Below, in pieces: positions 45,966-56,471 of a stretch of DNA of 64,000 bases. How positions within the stretch are numbered: position 1 is the stretch's first letter; each line of letters opens with the position of its first letter. Where the stretch lies: positions 789,841 to 853,840 of the forward strand of contig NW_022985565.1 of the NCBI RefSeq assembly GCF_010093815.1, read 5' to 3'. The position numbers and the translations under genes were made by a program. Origin of the DNA: Pseudovirgaria hyperparasitica (Eukaryota > Ascomycota > Dothideomycetes > Acrospermales > Acrospermaceae). A model generated the notes under the pieces. That model made no database searches. It had not been told where the DNA came from and was given only the letters and a program-made list of their open reading frames with translations.

Positions 45966-48900
45966 ATGACCACACTCGAAGATGTCAAGAAACATCTTCG
46001 TCTAGAGGCCGATGCGTACATGCCATTCAATCGACGACCTCTGACAGACGAAGAATACGGCAATGGTTTTGCCATCATACGCAACGGATCGGGTGCGTTG
46101 ATCTACGAAAACTTCATTGTTCCTCAACTCTCACGTGTTACATCTTATCTTCTTAAATTTCAGACAAGCCTTACTTGCCTTGAAGTCGGTCCAGGACCAA
46201 GAAGTGTTCTTGGTGCACTACCTCTTGATGTTCGTCGAAGCATCACCAAGTTCGATGTCTTCGAGCCGAATGTCTTATTCGCATTGGAGTTACAAGAGTG
46301 GCTTGAACCTACCACAGGAATTGATCCTCCGTTTCCATCATTATGCGACAAGTCTACTATTCATGTAGAAAGATTCGGGATAGACTCGCGCCCATCCATA
46401 GCGAACTCCACACCCCAGTACAACCTGATATTGTTCTGTCAAAGTCTATACGGACTATCTCCGAAGCACGAGGTCGTTCGTCAAGCTCTTAGTATGGCCA
46501 CCAAGGCTGGGATCGTGGTTGTGGTTCATCGAGGCACTTCGCTGGATCTCGGTAGCCTTGTGTGCCACGACAACGTGTTCGATACAACGGGGCAAGTTCA
46601 GGTTGAAGAAAGTGATGAAGCTCTGGATCGCTTCTCTGCATTCGTGGCAGGTTTCAAGCCCAGTGAAGTGGATACAGATAAGAGTATCCGGCCCAAGTGG
46701 CGCGCGGTATGCCGTGAGTACGGAAAGCATGAGATGAGCAAGCCCACTCGTATATCCTTCTCTTGCCCTACCATGATGGTCACGTTCAATCATGGCGCGA
46801 CTGCGCTGACGGAACTTATAGACAAAGTTCCCATAGCCGAGCCTGGAAGGAGAATCAAGAATTCCGAAGCACGACTGAATCATCCCGCTGCGATATTAAG
46901 ACCAAAGGATCATGTTCAAGTTCAAGAGTGCGTAAGATGGGCACTTAAAAACAAAGTAGGCCTTAGTGTCATGAGCGGAAGCCACAGTGGGCACTGCCAA
47001 TGGTCCAATGTGGTAGCAATCGATATGGAGGCATTCGACCAGATTCATATCATCAAGAATCAAAGGTCAGACATAGAGTCTCTGGTGGTTGCTGGCACCG
47101 GCTGCAAGGGCGGAGATATTGTCAAACGAGCAATGGCAGAACGCCTGAGTATTCCCTTGGGATCTCGTCCGAGTGTCGGTGCAGGACTATGGCTACAAGG
47201 TGGCATCGGTCATCTTGGTAGGCAGTATGGCCTTACGTGTGACTCCATCATTGGAGTTGTCCTTGTTGGTGTCGAGTCTGGTCAAATATTTTACATTGGG
47301 AATGTGCCAGCTCAATACAGACCAGCGGGTGCCACCCGTCCAGAATTCGAACTTGACTTGCTCTGGGCAATCAAGGGAGCTGGAACCAATTTTGGCATTG
47401 TCACCCACGTCATATTCAAAGCTGTTCCAGCTCTCGTTCACTCTGTTCAGCACTACGAGCTACGACTTTCCACATCAGACGAGGTCTGTTTGGAACTTGG
47501 AAATTTTCATCGGCTGCTCGCTAGCAAGGCTCCTCGTGAAGAGTCTGTCGATGCCTACCTATATACTTACAAAGGTCAGCAGATACTAGCGTGGTCGGTC
47601 ATTAAAACCTCCACCACGAAGCTCCGCTTTGCAGGCTTAGTACCCATGAAGGAGAGCACAACGGCCCACCACTCTAGTATTGTTGATGATAATGGCCTTT
47701 TTGATGAAGAATACCACATCTCAAGCATGCCGGGTGACCATGGGAGTGGCAAGACGTCGTCTTTCAAACGATGTGTCTTTCTCAAGAGCATAGAAACAGC
47801 AGAAGTTCGTGAGAACCTTTCCAGAGCTACATCTTCTGCCCCTTCGGAGTCTTGCTATGTCCATCTACTACATGGTGGAGGAGCCATGGCTGATGTCTTA
47901 GAGAGTTCAACTGCTTTCGGCTGCCGCGACTGGGAATACGCCTGCGTGATTACCGGCGTCTGGAAGCGAGACAAGGATGGCACACCTATTTCGAGACGTA
48001 CCGTGGGATGGGTGTATGACACCGTGAACAGTTTCCTACCGCTATGCAGTGGTATATATGGTGCGGACCTAGGGCCAGATCCACGGGACCTCCCTCTCGC
48101 AGCCAAAGCATTCGGGTCCAACCGACCTCGCCTTGCTCGACTGAAGGACACACTTGATCCTTATAATGTATTAGCATATGCATGCCCCCTACCACCAATC
48201 ACTCAAGGACAGAAACTCATTGTTCTTGTGAGCGGAGATACGTGCGCTGGCAAGGATTATTGTGCTAAGATATGGGCCGACTCTATCAATGCATGCATGC
48301 CCAAAGCTAACTACGCCCAAGTGATCAGTATCAGTAACCAAGCAAAGAAAGACTATGCGGCCGCTACACCTGGATGTGATTTAGACCAGCTCCTCTATGA
48401 TCGCGCCTACAAAGAGGAGCACCGTGCGGCCCTAACATTGTTCTGGCAGCACCAGATGGCGCTGAATCCACAGCTTCCTGAGGAGCACTTCCTCGATACA
48501 GTGGCCGGGGCTGCAGCTGCAGATGTCTTATTCATCACTGGCATCCGGGACGATGCTCCTGTGGCAACTTTATCCTATCTAGTCCCAGCATGCCGAGTCG
48601 TCGAAGTTCGCGTTACATCCAGTAGAAATGTACGGGAGGTCCGTTCTAATGGCAGAGACAAGCTCGAATCAATGGCTCTCAAGCATCGTCCTTGTCTCAA
48701 TTTCGAGAACAATGCAAATGGGCCCGAACTAGCCAAAGGATTTGCGACACGTTATCTATTCCCATACCTCCACGAAGATCTCCGGAGCCTGGCTGAGTTG
48801 GTAAACAAAGTACGCAACTTTCCTACACCCGGCACAGACTTTTGTCACATTCTTGGAATTGTACAACGACCCGGAGGTCTGAGCCTCTGCACTTCACTCC

Positions 48901-49358
48901 TACAGGCCCACTTCCATGGCTCTTGGTCAGATATCGACGCCATCGTATCTTGTGAAGCTGGTGGGTTCATCTTTGCATCTGCCTTGGCAATTCAAGTCAA
49001 GAAGCCTCTCATCTTGATCCGTCGAGCTGGAAAGCTTCCGCGTCCAACGGTTTCAGTACTAAAGCCTCAATCATACATATCAATTGTAGGTCAGACTGCC
49101 AAAGAACCTGAGAGGCTTGAGATGGATCGTGATGCTCTGCCAAGAGGGGCCTCCGTAGCTATTGTGGATGACGTACTATCCACTGGAAGGACAATGTGTG
49201 CAGTGTTAGAGCTGTTGGAGCAGACTGGGGTCAGCGCCGAGAAGATTAGGATTCTTACGGTGGCAGAATTTCCAGTTCATCGTGGAAGACAGCTAATACA
49301 AAGAGGCGGATATGGGAGGAGCTTAGTCCAAAGTCTCCTAGTCTTTGGTAATAAATAG
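45966..49358 (+). CDS. Four-module fusion: methyltransferase-like, FAD oxidoreductase, P-loop kinase, phosphoribosyltransferase
   Basis: One uninterrupted frame of 1130 residues; the start follows ACAAC and the frame has no upstream ATG rival. Module 1 (about 1-290) resembles class I AdoMet methyltransferases: LEVGPGPRSVLG near residue 72, then KFDVFEPN and YNLILFCQSLYGL. Module 2 (about 295-745) is a PCMH/berberine-bridge-type FAD oxidoreductase: HPAAILRPKDHVQVQECVRW, SGSHSGHCQW near 337, GGIGHLGRQYGLTCDSIIGV near 413, WAIKGAGTNFGIVTHV near 468, and a C-terminal substrate-domain end (LKDTLDPYNVL). Module 3 (about 748-940) resembles animal-type phosphomevalonate kinase: P-loop SGDTCAGKDYCAK near 757 and DVLFITGIRDDAP. 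Module 4 (about 944-1130) is adenine-phosphoribosyltransferase-like: FPTPGTDFCHILGIVQRPGG, EAGGFIFASALAIQVKKPLI, and the PRPP loop VAIVDDVLSTGRTM near 1065. There is no signal peptide, so it is probably cytosolic. I know no described protein with this order; the reaction is unknown. Confidence 0.85.
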   Translation: MTTLEDVKKHLRLEADAYMPFNRRPLTDEEYGNGFAIIRNGSGALIYENFIVPQLSRVTSYLLKFQTSLTCLEVGPGPRSVLGALPLDVRRSITKFDVFEPNVLFALELQEWLEPTTGIDPPFPSLCDKSTIHVERFGIDSRPSIANSTPQYNLILFCQSLYGLSPKHEVVRQALSMATKAGIVVVVHRGTSLDLGSLVCHDNVFDTTGQVQVEESDEALDRFSAFVAGFKPSEVDTDKSIRPKWRAVCREYGKHEMSKPTRISFSCPTMMVTFNHGATALTELIDKVPIAEPGRRIKNSEARLNHPAAILRPKDHVQVQECVRWALKNKVGLSVMSGSHSGHCQWSNVVAIDMEAFDQIHIIKNQRSDIESLVVAGTGCKGGDIVKRAMAERLSIPLGSRPSVGAGLWLQGGIGHLGRQYGLTCDSIIGVVLVGVESGQIFYIGNVPAQYRPAGATRPEFELDLLWAIKGAGTNFGIVTHVIFKAVPALVHSVQHYELRLSTSDEVCLELGNFHRLLASKAPREESVDAYLYTYKGQQILAWSVIKTSTTKLRFAGLVPMKESTTAHHSSIVDDNGLFDEEYHISSMPGDHGSGKTSSFKRCVFLKSIETAEVRENLSRATSSAPSESCYVHLLHGGGAMADVLESSTAFGCRDWEYACVITGVWKRDKDGTPISRRTVGWVYDTVNSFLPLCSGIYGADLGPDPRDLPLAAKAFGSNRPRLARLKDTLDPYNVLAYACPLPPITQGQKLIVLVSGDTCAGKDYCAKIWADSINACMPKANYAQVISISNQAKKDYAAATPGCDLDQLLYDRAYKEEHRAALTLFWQHQMALNPQLPEEHFLDTVAGAAAADVLFITGIRDDAPVATLSYLVPACRVVEVRVTSSRNVREVRSNGRDKLESMALKHRPCLNFENNANGPELAKGFATRYLFPYLHEDLRSLAELVNKVRNFPTPGTDFCHILGIVQRPGGLSLCTSLLQAHFHGSWSDIDAIVSCEAGGFIFASALAIQVKKPLILIRRAGKLPRPTVSVLKPQSYISIVGQTAKEPERLEMDRDALPRGASVAIVDDVLSTGRTMCAVLELLEQTGVSAEKIRILTVAEFPVHRGRQLIQRGGYGRSLVQSLLVFGNK

Positions 49359-49421
49359 CTGTAGTTCGAAGCAGACTTCCTATCAAACAATTAGTTCAAT
49401 TCTATGCCTATATTTGAAGTT

Positions 49422-49441
49422 AAACTAAAGTACTTTAGTTT
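49422..49441. repeat. 20-bp perfect palindrome at the block edge
   Basis: AAACTAAAGTACTTTAGTTT reads the same on both strands. Related AACTAAAG/CTTTAGTT pieces recur in the next 100 bp, so this may be the edge of a degraded repeat. Confidence 0.8.
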
Positions 49442-50321
49442 ACTCTACTATATATTTAAACTAAACTATTAGTTATAGTAGTAGAATTATAGTTAACTAA
49501 GTTAAACTAAAGTTTAGTAGGTAGTTGAAGAATCTCGTAAATATAGTTAAAATATTATATATTTAAGGCTATATAGTCGATTTTTATACGTCTTAGTATA
49601 TACCTAGGTAGATTTAAGTACTAAATTATCTAAATTTAATAAGAAACTAACTAGTATACTTTTACGTAAACTACTAGTTATAGATAAGGCTATAACGCTA
49701 CTAACTCTTTAAATCTTATAGATAGTCGATTAATAGTAGACTTATCTTACTTCGTTATAGTATAATTATATCTTCTACCTTACTAAATATATATTTATTA
49801 TTATAGCTTAAAGCTAGTATAGAGAGTATATTAATTATAAGTTTATAAAGGTAAGAAAACTTATTCTTTCTATCTAGCTACTACTAGATTAGACTATCTA
49901 TAATATTAGACTTACTATTAAGGCGATAATAGATACTTAGCTTATCCTTCTCTTATCTTTTAGGGCTCTTTATCTTTATTTTATCTAAGTATTACTCTAC
50001 TTATAATAGCTAAGATAGAGATTATATAACTAGAAGAGATAGAGATAGTAGTAAGAAGAGTAATAGAGATTAGTATAATAATAATAATAATAATATTATA
50101 TAACTAGGTAGAGTAGTTTACTCTATAGGCGTATACCTTCTCTAGTCTAAGCTATTATATAAGAAGAAACCTTTATATAAGGAAAAACTCCCTTTTCTCT
50201 ATAATTATATCTTGTGAAACCTTCGTATTATCTTAAGTATATAGCCGTTAGGAATATCTATAGACCTATAACCTATAGTACTATTATTTTACCCTTAGGT
50301 AGCACGTATAGAGTACGGGGG

Positions 50322-50352
50322 TTATTAGTTAAGAGTTACCCTTAACTAATAA
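50322..50352. repeat. 31-bp near-palindrome, left copy
   Basis: An inverted repeat with arms TTATTAGTTAAG / CTTAACTAATAA. It matches a second copy at 63171-63201 in 29 of 31 bases; the two differences are transitions. Confidence 0.85.
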
Positions 50353-53300
50353 TCGGGGTTCTCCCGGGGTTCTTCCGGCGTATACCGGGGTCTATCTAGT
50401 ATATACCTAGTTACTTCTAGTATATATATCTAGGTCTATTAGTATTAGGGAAGAGGGAGATATATAAGTATCTACTAGGCGATCTCCTTAGGGTACTTAT
50501 TAAGCTACTATATAATATTAGAGGTCCTTATTATATAGATAAGCGATTATCTCTATATATAGAGGTCCGGGTATATCGCGAGATAGTACTATATTATATC
50601 TCTCCGGCCGTATACTTTATACTATAGAGACGCGTCTAGAACGCCCCTCTAGTATAGATAGTATAGAAGTTCTATAGCTTCTATTTAGGCTTAGAGGAGG
50701 ATACATACTTAGGCTTTTATAAGCCCCTTATATATCTATCTACTTAGCTCCTTCTATAGTCCCTAAATCTATTCTAGATATCTATTCTATTAGGATACCT
50801 AATAGGTCTAGAGGACTTTCTTCTATTTATCCTAGGTCTATAACCGTATAGCCTATATAAGCTCTTAAGGGTTCTACCGGTCTAGGGAGGCGTCTGGGTT
50901 ATCCCCGATCTCTTATATAATTTAGTTTAAGTCTATCTCTATTAGGCTCTTATACTATAGTCGATTCTAGTCTATATATAGTAGTACTTAATAGTAGATA
51001 CTAACTTATATATATAGCACGGTAAAGGTATATTTAGCGTATCCTACGCGTTCCTATACTTATTATTTAGTAAAGTATATTACCCTCTATATCTAGTAGA
51101 AGTTATATATACTTATTACGTTTATCTCGCGCCGTAGTAGTACTATATTAGTAGCCTTATATACGCTAGAAATAAGATAGAGTATATAGTTCTATATAGA
51201 CTTAAGCTTTATTCGCCTAGCCTATATAAGGGCTATATACTAGTACTCGTATCTATACGTGAAGGCGGGTTATACTATAGAGATATATAGTTAGCGTACC
51301 TTATCCTAGGCGGTTTCCTATATAGAGGCCGTAATCTAGTATATAGCGGCTTCTACCTTAAGGGCCCTAGATACTATATATATAATCTATAGGCCCTATT
51401 TAAGTTTATTATTAATTATAACGCTAAGTACGTATATACTCTATATCGGCGGTTTAGTAAAAGCATCTATTCTAGGATATTACTCTCCTTCCTTAGTAGC
51501 CTATTTCCTATAGTAGTTAATAAAGTATATAAGTTAGTATTTCTTAGAGGCAAACTTTACTCTATAGCGCTTTATCTACTAGATATATCTCTTATAGTCT
51601 TATTCGAGGTGTTTATATATTAAACTAGTATTATTATTAATAGCTAGGAGGTATATATCGTCGGCGTATCCTACTACCTCTATATATTATATTCTCTATA
51701 GAAGGTCTACGGTAAAGAAGAGAAAGAGAATTAGGGAGATAGTACTTCCTTATAGAATACTATATATTATCTTCTTATATTTACTTTAATATCTAGAGAT
51801 ATATATCTAGGTAATTCTTTTAGTAAGAAAGGACTATATAAACCTTATAATCTATTCGGGTATATATCTCTTCTATAGATTATAGATAAGTCTTATATAG
51901 TTTATCTTATTAAATGCGCCGGCTATATTAAGGGAGAGTAATGTTACTACGCGTCTCTATTTCTATATAGTCTAGATAACTTTAAGGATATATTAGATAG
52001 TAGTAATTAGGGAGCTCCTAGTTTTCACCTTCTAATTTACTAGAAGAAGGTTATATTCTTATACTATGGTACTTATCTTCTTCGTAATCGTGGCCTTAAG
52101 TATTTTACTAAGATAGAAGAGAAGGGTAATTAGTCTCTATCCTTTTAGGGAGTTAGGGTTCTTCCCTAGTTTTAGAAGTATAATAGTATAGACAGCCCGG
52201 AAGCTTTAGAGGTGGTATCTATTCTTAGTATATATCTAGAAGATAAGGCTAATAAGTAGTAGGGTCACCTATATAGTATATTTAAGGTATCTATTTAGTA
52301 TTCTATCTAGTCTAGACACTTTATCGTTCGAGAGTACTCTAATAGTATTAAGAATCTTCTCTTCCGTAATCTCTACGGGGATATTAACCGCGTCTAGATA
52401 TATATTATTATTAATATCTAATAGATCTACTAGCTCTAGGGGGGGAAATATAACTTCTTAGAGAATCTCTATCTTTTCGGGGCTCGTAGTATATATTCTC
52501 CCCTAGTATATTAGGGGAGGTATTAGTAGTAGTAGCGTCTACACGTCCGCGCTCTTAGCCTACTTTACTATATACTATAGCCCTATAGTCTATTATATAT
52601 ATTTATTAGTAATTATATACTAGTATTTATATTATTTATTATAGAGGGTCTTATCTTAAGATTGGATTATCTCTTTCTATTCCTCCTATGCCTTAGTTAT
52701 CTAGATATAGTATACGCGTGTATATAGTCTCCGGGCTACCCTTCTACTTTTATATATTTAAGGTATACCCCTTACGTCTAGAGGCTTATACGTTTAGTAT
52801 AGTACGTATTTATCTCTTAAGTTTTAGAAGGCTTAAAGAAGAACTTACACGGCTCTATCTATAGCTAGGCTATTAGAGACGTTAACTATAGAGGGGTCTA
52901 GAATCGCCGATCCTAGGTTCTTCCTATACTTCTCCTAGTTAGTATCTTTCTATAGCTATCTCCCCTATTATTCGTTAGGTATAGATATATCTATCGCGGT
53001 CTCTATATATTTATAATTAGAGTCTATTTACGTCTTACTAGGGCGGTAGTATTATACTCTATAGCTTATATATTCTATAGCGAAGGTAAGGTTAAGTATA
53101 GATCCCTCCTTATCTTCCTTATATTTCCTCTATATAATTTATCTAACCGGCGTAAGAAGGTATAGAAGGTTATAGTACCTTATATATAGCTCTCTTACTC
53201 TAAGCTCTTCCCTAATAACTATTAGGCCTCCCTACTATCTATAGTAGAGGTTAAAGTTATCTAGAAGGATATATTATTCTAGTTCCGTAATACTCTCTAG

Positions 53301-53812
53301 TATAGTATCTAGTATAAGTAATTCTCTCTAGTTATAGATATTATAGATATAGAGGGGCCCTATATCTATCTAGAGGTATAGTATTATCTAGAGATTATCT
53401 TATTCTATATAGAACTATTCTAAGAGCGGGATAGATTTATATATATAGAAGAGAACTCTCCTATCTAGGCCCGGGGGGTAGATAGTATAGTATTCTAGGT
53501 GTGTCGTTAGTTTATTAGTTTAGTAGTATTTATAAGGTTCCTAAATAGCTATTATTATAGCGTCTATCTCTTCTAGAAGCATAGCCTAGTTTTCTTATTT
53601 ATAGTATATATTCGCCTATATAATAATAAGTATATCTTAACTCCTTATTAGGTGCTAGGAAATACTTAAGCCTATATACTAGTAGCGTTAAGGCGCGACT
53701 ATCTCTACGCGGTAGCTACCTTAAGAATACCCTAGGGTTATTCTATCTTCCTTTATATAGTATACTATTACACGTTAGCCTCTTCTTCTTATAGATTAGT
53801 TAGTATAGTTAT
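50353..53812 (-). mobile_element. Degraded LINE (non-LTR retrotransposon), 3' part with reverse transcriptase
   Basis: On the minus strand, between about 52.3 and 51.3 kb, the conceptual reading has the order of a LINE reverse transcriptase: a GAF-(D/N)-K-(V/I)-N block, a GS-x-(I/L)-SLILFLFF-like block, and the catalytic YADD at 51668-51657 inside EVVGYADDIY. The closest fit is the fungal Tad1-type clade, by eye only. Many stops interrupt it and the copy is dead; C-to-T and G-to-A transitions explain the pattern. The 5' part probably continues to the right of the LTR element that interrupts it. Ends are uncertain; the left limit is set by the 31-bp palindrome. Confidence 0.65.
53808..53812. 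repeat. Target-site duplication GTTAT, left
   Basis: GTTAT directly precedes the left LTR and recurs at 61856-61860 directly after the right LTR, as expected for a 5-bp staggered integrase cut. Confidence 0.8.
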
Positions 53813-54050
53813 TGTAAAGAGTAAAGACGTGGGATAGTAGTCTAACAGTTCATAGAGAGATATAGGAATGTATTTATAGAGTAATCTTACTCTCATACGA
53901 GGTTGATTCCTAACGAGTAGGAATCGGTTTATACGGTCCACTTATATAGTAACCTCGCTTAACTTAGCTAACTTAACCCAGCTCTGGCCACTACGTGGCT
54001 GTATAGATTAGAATAGTCTATATAGGTCCGTTATAGTTCCCGTCCTAATA
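53813..54050 (-). repeat. LTR, left copy (3' LTR of the element)
   Basis: 238 bp, starting TGTAAAGAG on the plus strand. It aligns without gaps to 61618-61855, with differences that are all C/T or G/A. Confidence 0.88.
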
Positions 54051-54051
54051 A

Positions 54052-56471
54052 TATCCTTCTTCTTTTTATACTTCGCCCCGAAGTACTTAAGTATATATAA
54101 TCCTAAGTCTCTATAATCTATCGTGTATCTATATATCCGTAACTAAGTTCCTATAACGTTATAACTATTCTTAATATAGGTGAACTCGAGATTCTAGTTT
54201 ACTTTTATTAGTTTATATACGCGCTTATCCCTTGCTTCGTGGCTACTACCTAGGACACGTAATCGCTACTTTAGTCGAGCATATATTTAGCTTCGCTTAC
54301 CTTTAATTTTATTCTCTAGTATATCTACCTCGCTCTTAAGGTAAGTCGTTAATTTATATACTATCTTCCCTAGTTTAGGTTTAGAAGGGTCTATAGTGGT
54401 CCATTCTTATTAGAACCGGTCCTATGTAACCTATTCGCGTTATTACGGTTACTAATTTAGCTTCGTCAATCGCCGTTAAGGGTGGACGAATATTCCTTTC
54501 TTAGATCTCTAGCTAACGTGTATATATAGATGTCTAATACTAGTCCTATCTCTAAGCCTACCTCCTCCTCTCGTAAGACTCGCTCTAAAGGTATCGCCTC
54601 CTCCCCGGCCACGCCGGCTAAGAAGCCCACCTATCGCGGTAGTATAAAGGCGCGCTCTAAGTCGGAGAAGAGAGTAGCTAGGGCTACTACTACTACTACC
54701 TCTACTACTAATATGGCCACTAGTCGCTCTAATCTAGGTAATCCTAGTACTAAACTTATGGATAAAGTGGTCGTAGGTTCTCCTCTCGCTCTAAAGCGCA
54801 CGCCGCCTACTCTACCTCCTCTAGAGGATAAAGAAGATCTTATTATAGATGATAATCGCGAGCCCTCGCGCTCACCCACGCCGCCGCCTCGCCGCTTTTC
54901 CTTCCGGTCTAACATGGACCGATTTAGTCGCTCTAGGTCCTTTTAGGACCTTAATATTCGCTCTAAACCCCAGCCTACTAATAATAAGGCCTAGGTCGCC
55001 GAGGATACTAAACGTGGTCACGGTTTATACTATAGGAAAACGGCGAACTACGGTTCGATATACTATAAGTGTATTAAGGGCTATACGGCCGGCTCTAAAT
55101 ATCTCTTTCGCTCTAACTCTAGCATTAGCTACTACTCTACTAACCGCGACGGGCCTATACGCCCTATCTTTACTCTACCTACCCGCTACCGCCGCTATAC
55201 CGTGACTAGTAAGACTTATCTATAGGTAAGTATAATGGGCTATCTTAATCTAGTATGATCTAAAGTGGTCCGCGCTAATACATTCTTAGGTTCCTATGCG
55301 TATATAAGATATATATAACGACCTTCGCGTCCGCGAGACCCTCGGGGGTCCTTATAGCCGCCTATCTACTATATAGAGGGAGTTTAGGGAGCGCTATAAG
55401 CTCTTCCTAGAGGTTATTAAAGTATAAGTTACGAGCACGTTAATTATTTTTAACACCCGTTGATTTTTCTAGCCGCCGCGAGATCCCTAGCGCCTAGGCT
55501 ACCTATTCTAGGGAGTCTATCCTAGCTATAGAGGCCGTAGAGAGGATTCGCTCTATCCCCCCCTATCCGTCTCGCGCTACTAACGGATCTCGTAAGAGGT
55601 CTACTATTTCTCCCTCTAAGTCGCCTTATAAGAGGGTATATATTCCCTTCTAGATTATTCTAGATCGTGTTAGCTAACTTTAGACCTAGTCGCTACGCTC
55701 TAGCGCTTAAGGCTCTTCTCTCTAGGCTCTAACGGATCGGGTTATTACTCTAGAGGCTAAGGTCGTCGTTCTCCGCCGCTATGTCGTGTAGTTAGAGAGG
55801 ACTATACTAGAGATTAGGACGGATAATAAGATAGAGAAGTAGCTCTATGGTTCTGGCTCTATATGTTAGCTCTATGCCTAGCTCTATATATTCTAGATCT
55901 ACTATAGGTGGTGCGCGCCGGCTCTGTTTACCTAGCTTTTATCTATTTTAGTCCTTTTTGGACCGTTTAGATACCCGTCGGCCAGTTTCTAGTAATTTAA
56001 TTCTTAACTTAATGATATTATATGTGCGCTCGCTTAGCTTATGACTATCGGTTTCTACATTCTAATTTTCCTTGAGTTACCTAAGTGTGGGCACCGTATA
56101 TAAATTGGTTTATCTCTATAAATTCCATTAGAGTACCCGAACTAGTGGCCTAGTAGTTATTAGTTTAGATACTCTAACCTTTTATATTTCGTGTTAAGAG
56201 TTTAATTCTATGGTGGGGTACCTTTTTTTAGGTTCTTAGTCCCATGTTTTTCTCGTGTATAATGGTCCATATTAGTCTATTCTAGACTCTTCTATGTTAT
56301 TCTATTGTAGTGTGTCGCGTCGCGTTCCTAAAATGGTTATTTACGCTTTCTTCGCGTCTAGTAACCGTGCGACGCTTGAATTATGGGGCTACCATATAGA
56401 GTTTTCCTAGTACGCGTCTAGATTTCCTGGTTTAGCACTTCGTTCTCTACGGTATCCTTCTTCTTTTTATA
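54052..56471. repeat. Segment bounded by a 19-bp direct repeat inside the LTR element
   Basis: TATCCTTCTTCTTTTTATA occurs at 54052-54070, the position of the polypurine tract, and again at 56453-56471, near the end of the pol region. The 2.4 kb between them differs in character: an open frame on the opposite strand and more surviving TpG/CpA, most clearly from about 55900 to 56450. It may be a later insertion or an extra non-coding or antisense region of this element family. Confidence 0.5.
54530..54946 (+). other. Ser/Thr/Pro/Arg-rich open frame within the LTR element
   Basis: A 138-codon frame on the strand opposite to the element's pol genes. The product would be basic and low-complexity (SRKTRSKGIASS, RSPTPPPRRFSF) with no recognised domain. 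As part of the fossil element it is not called as a host gene. Confidence 0.4.
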
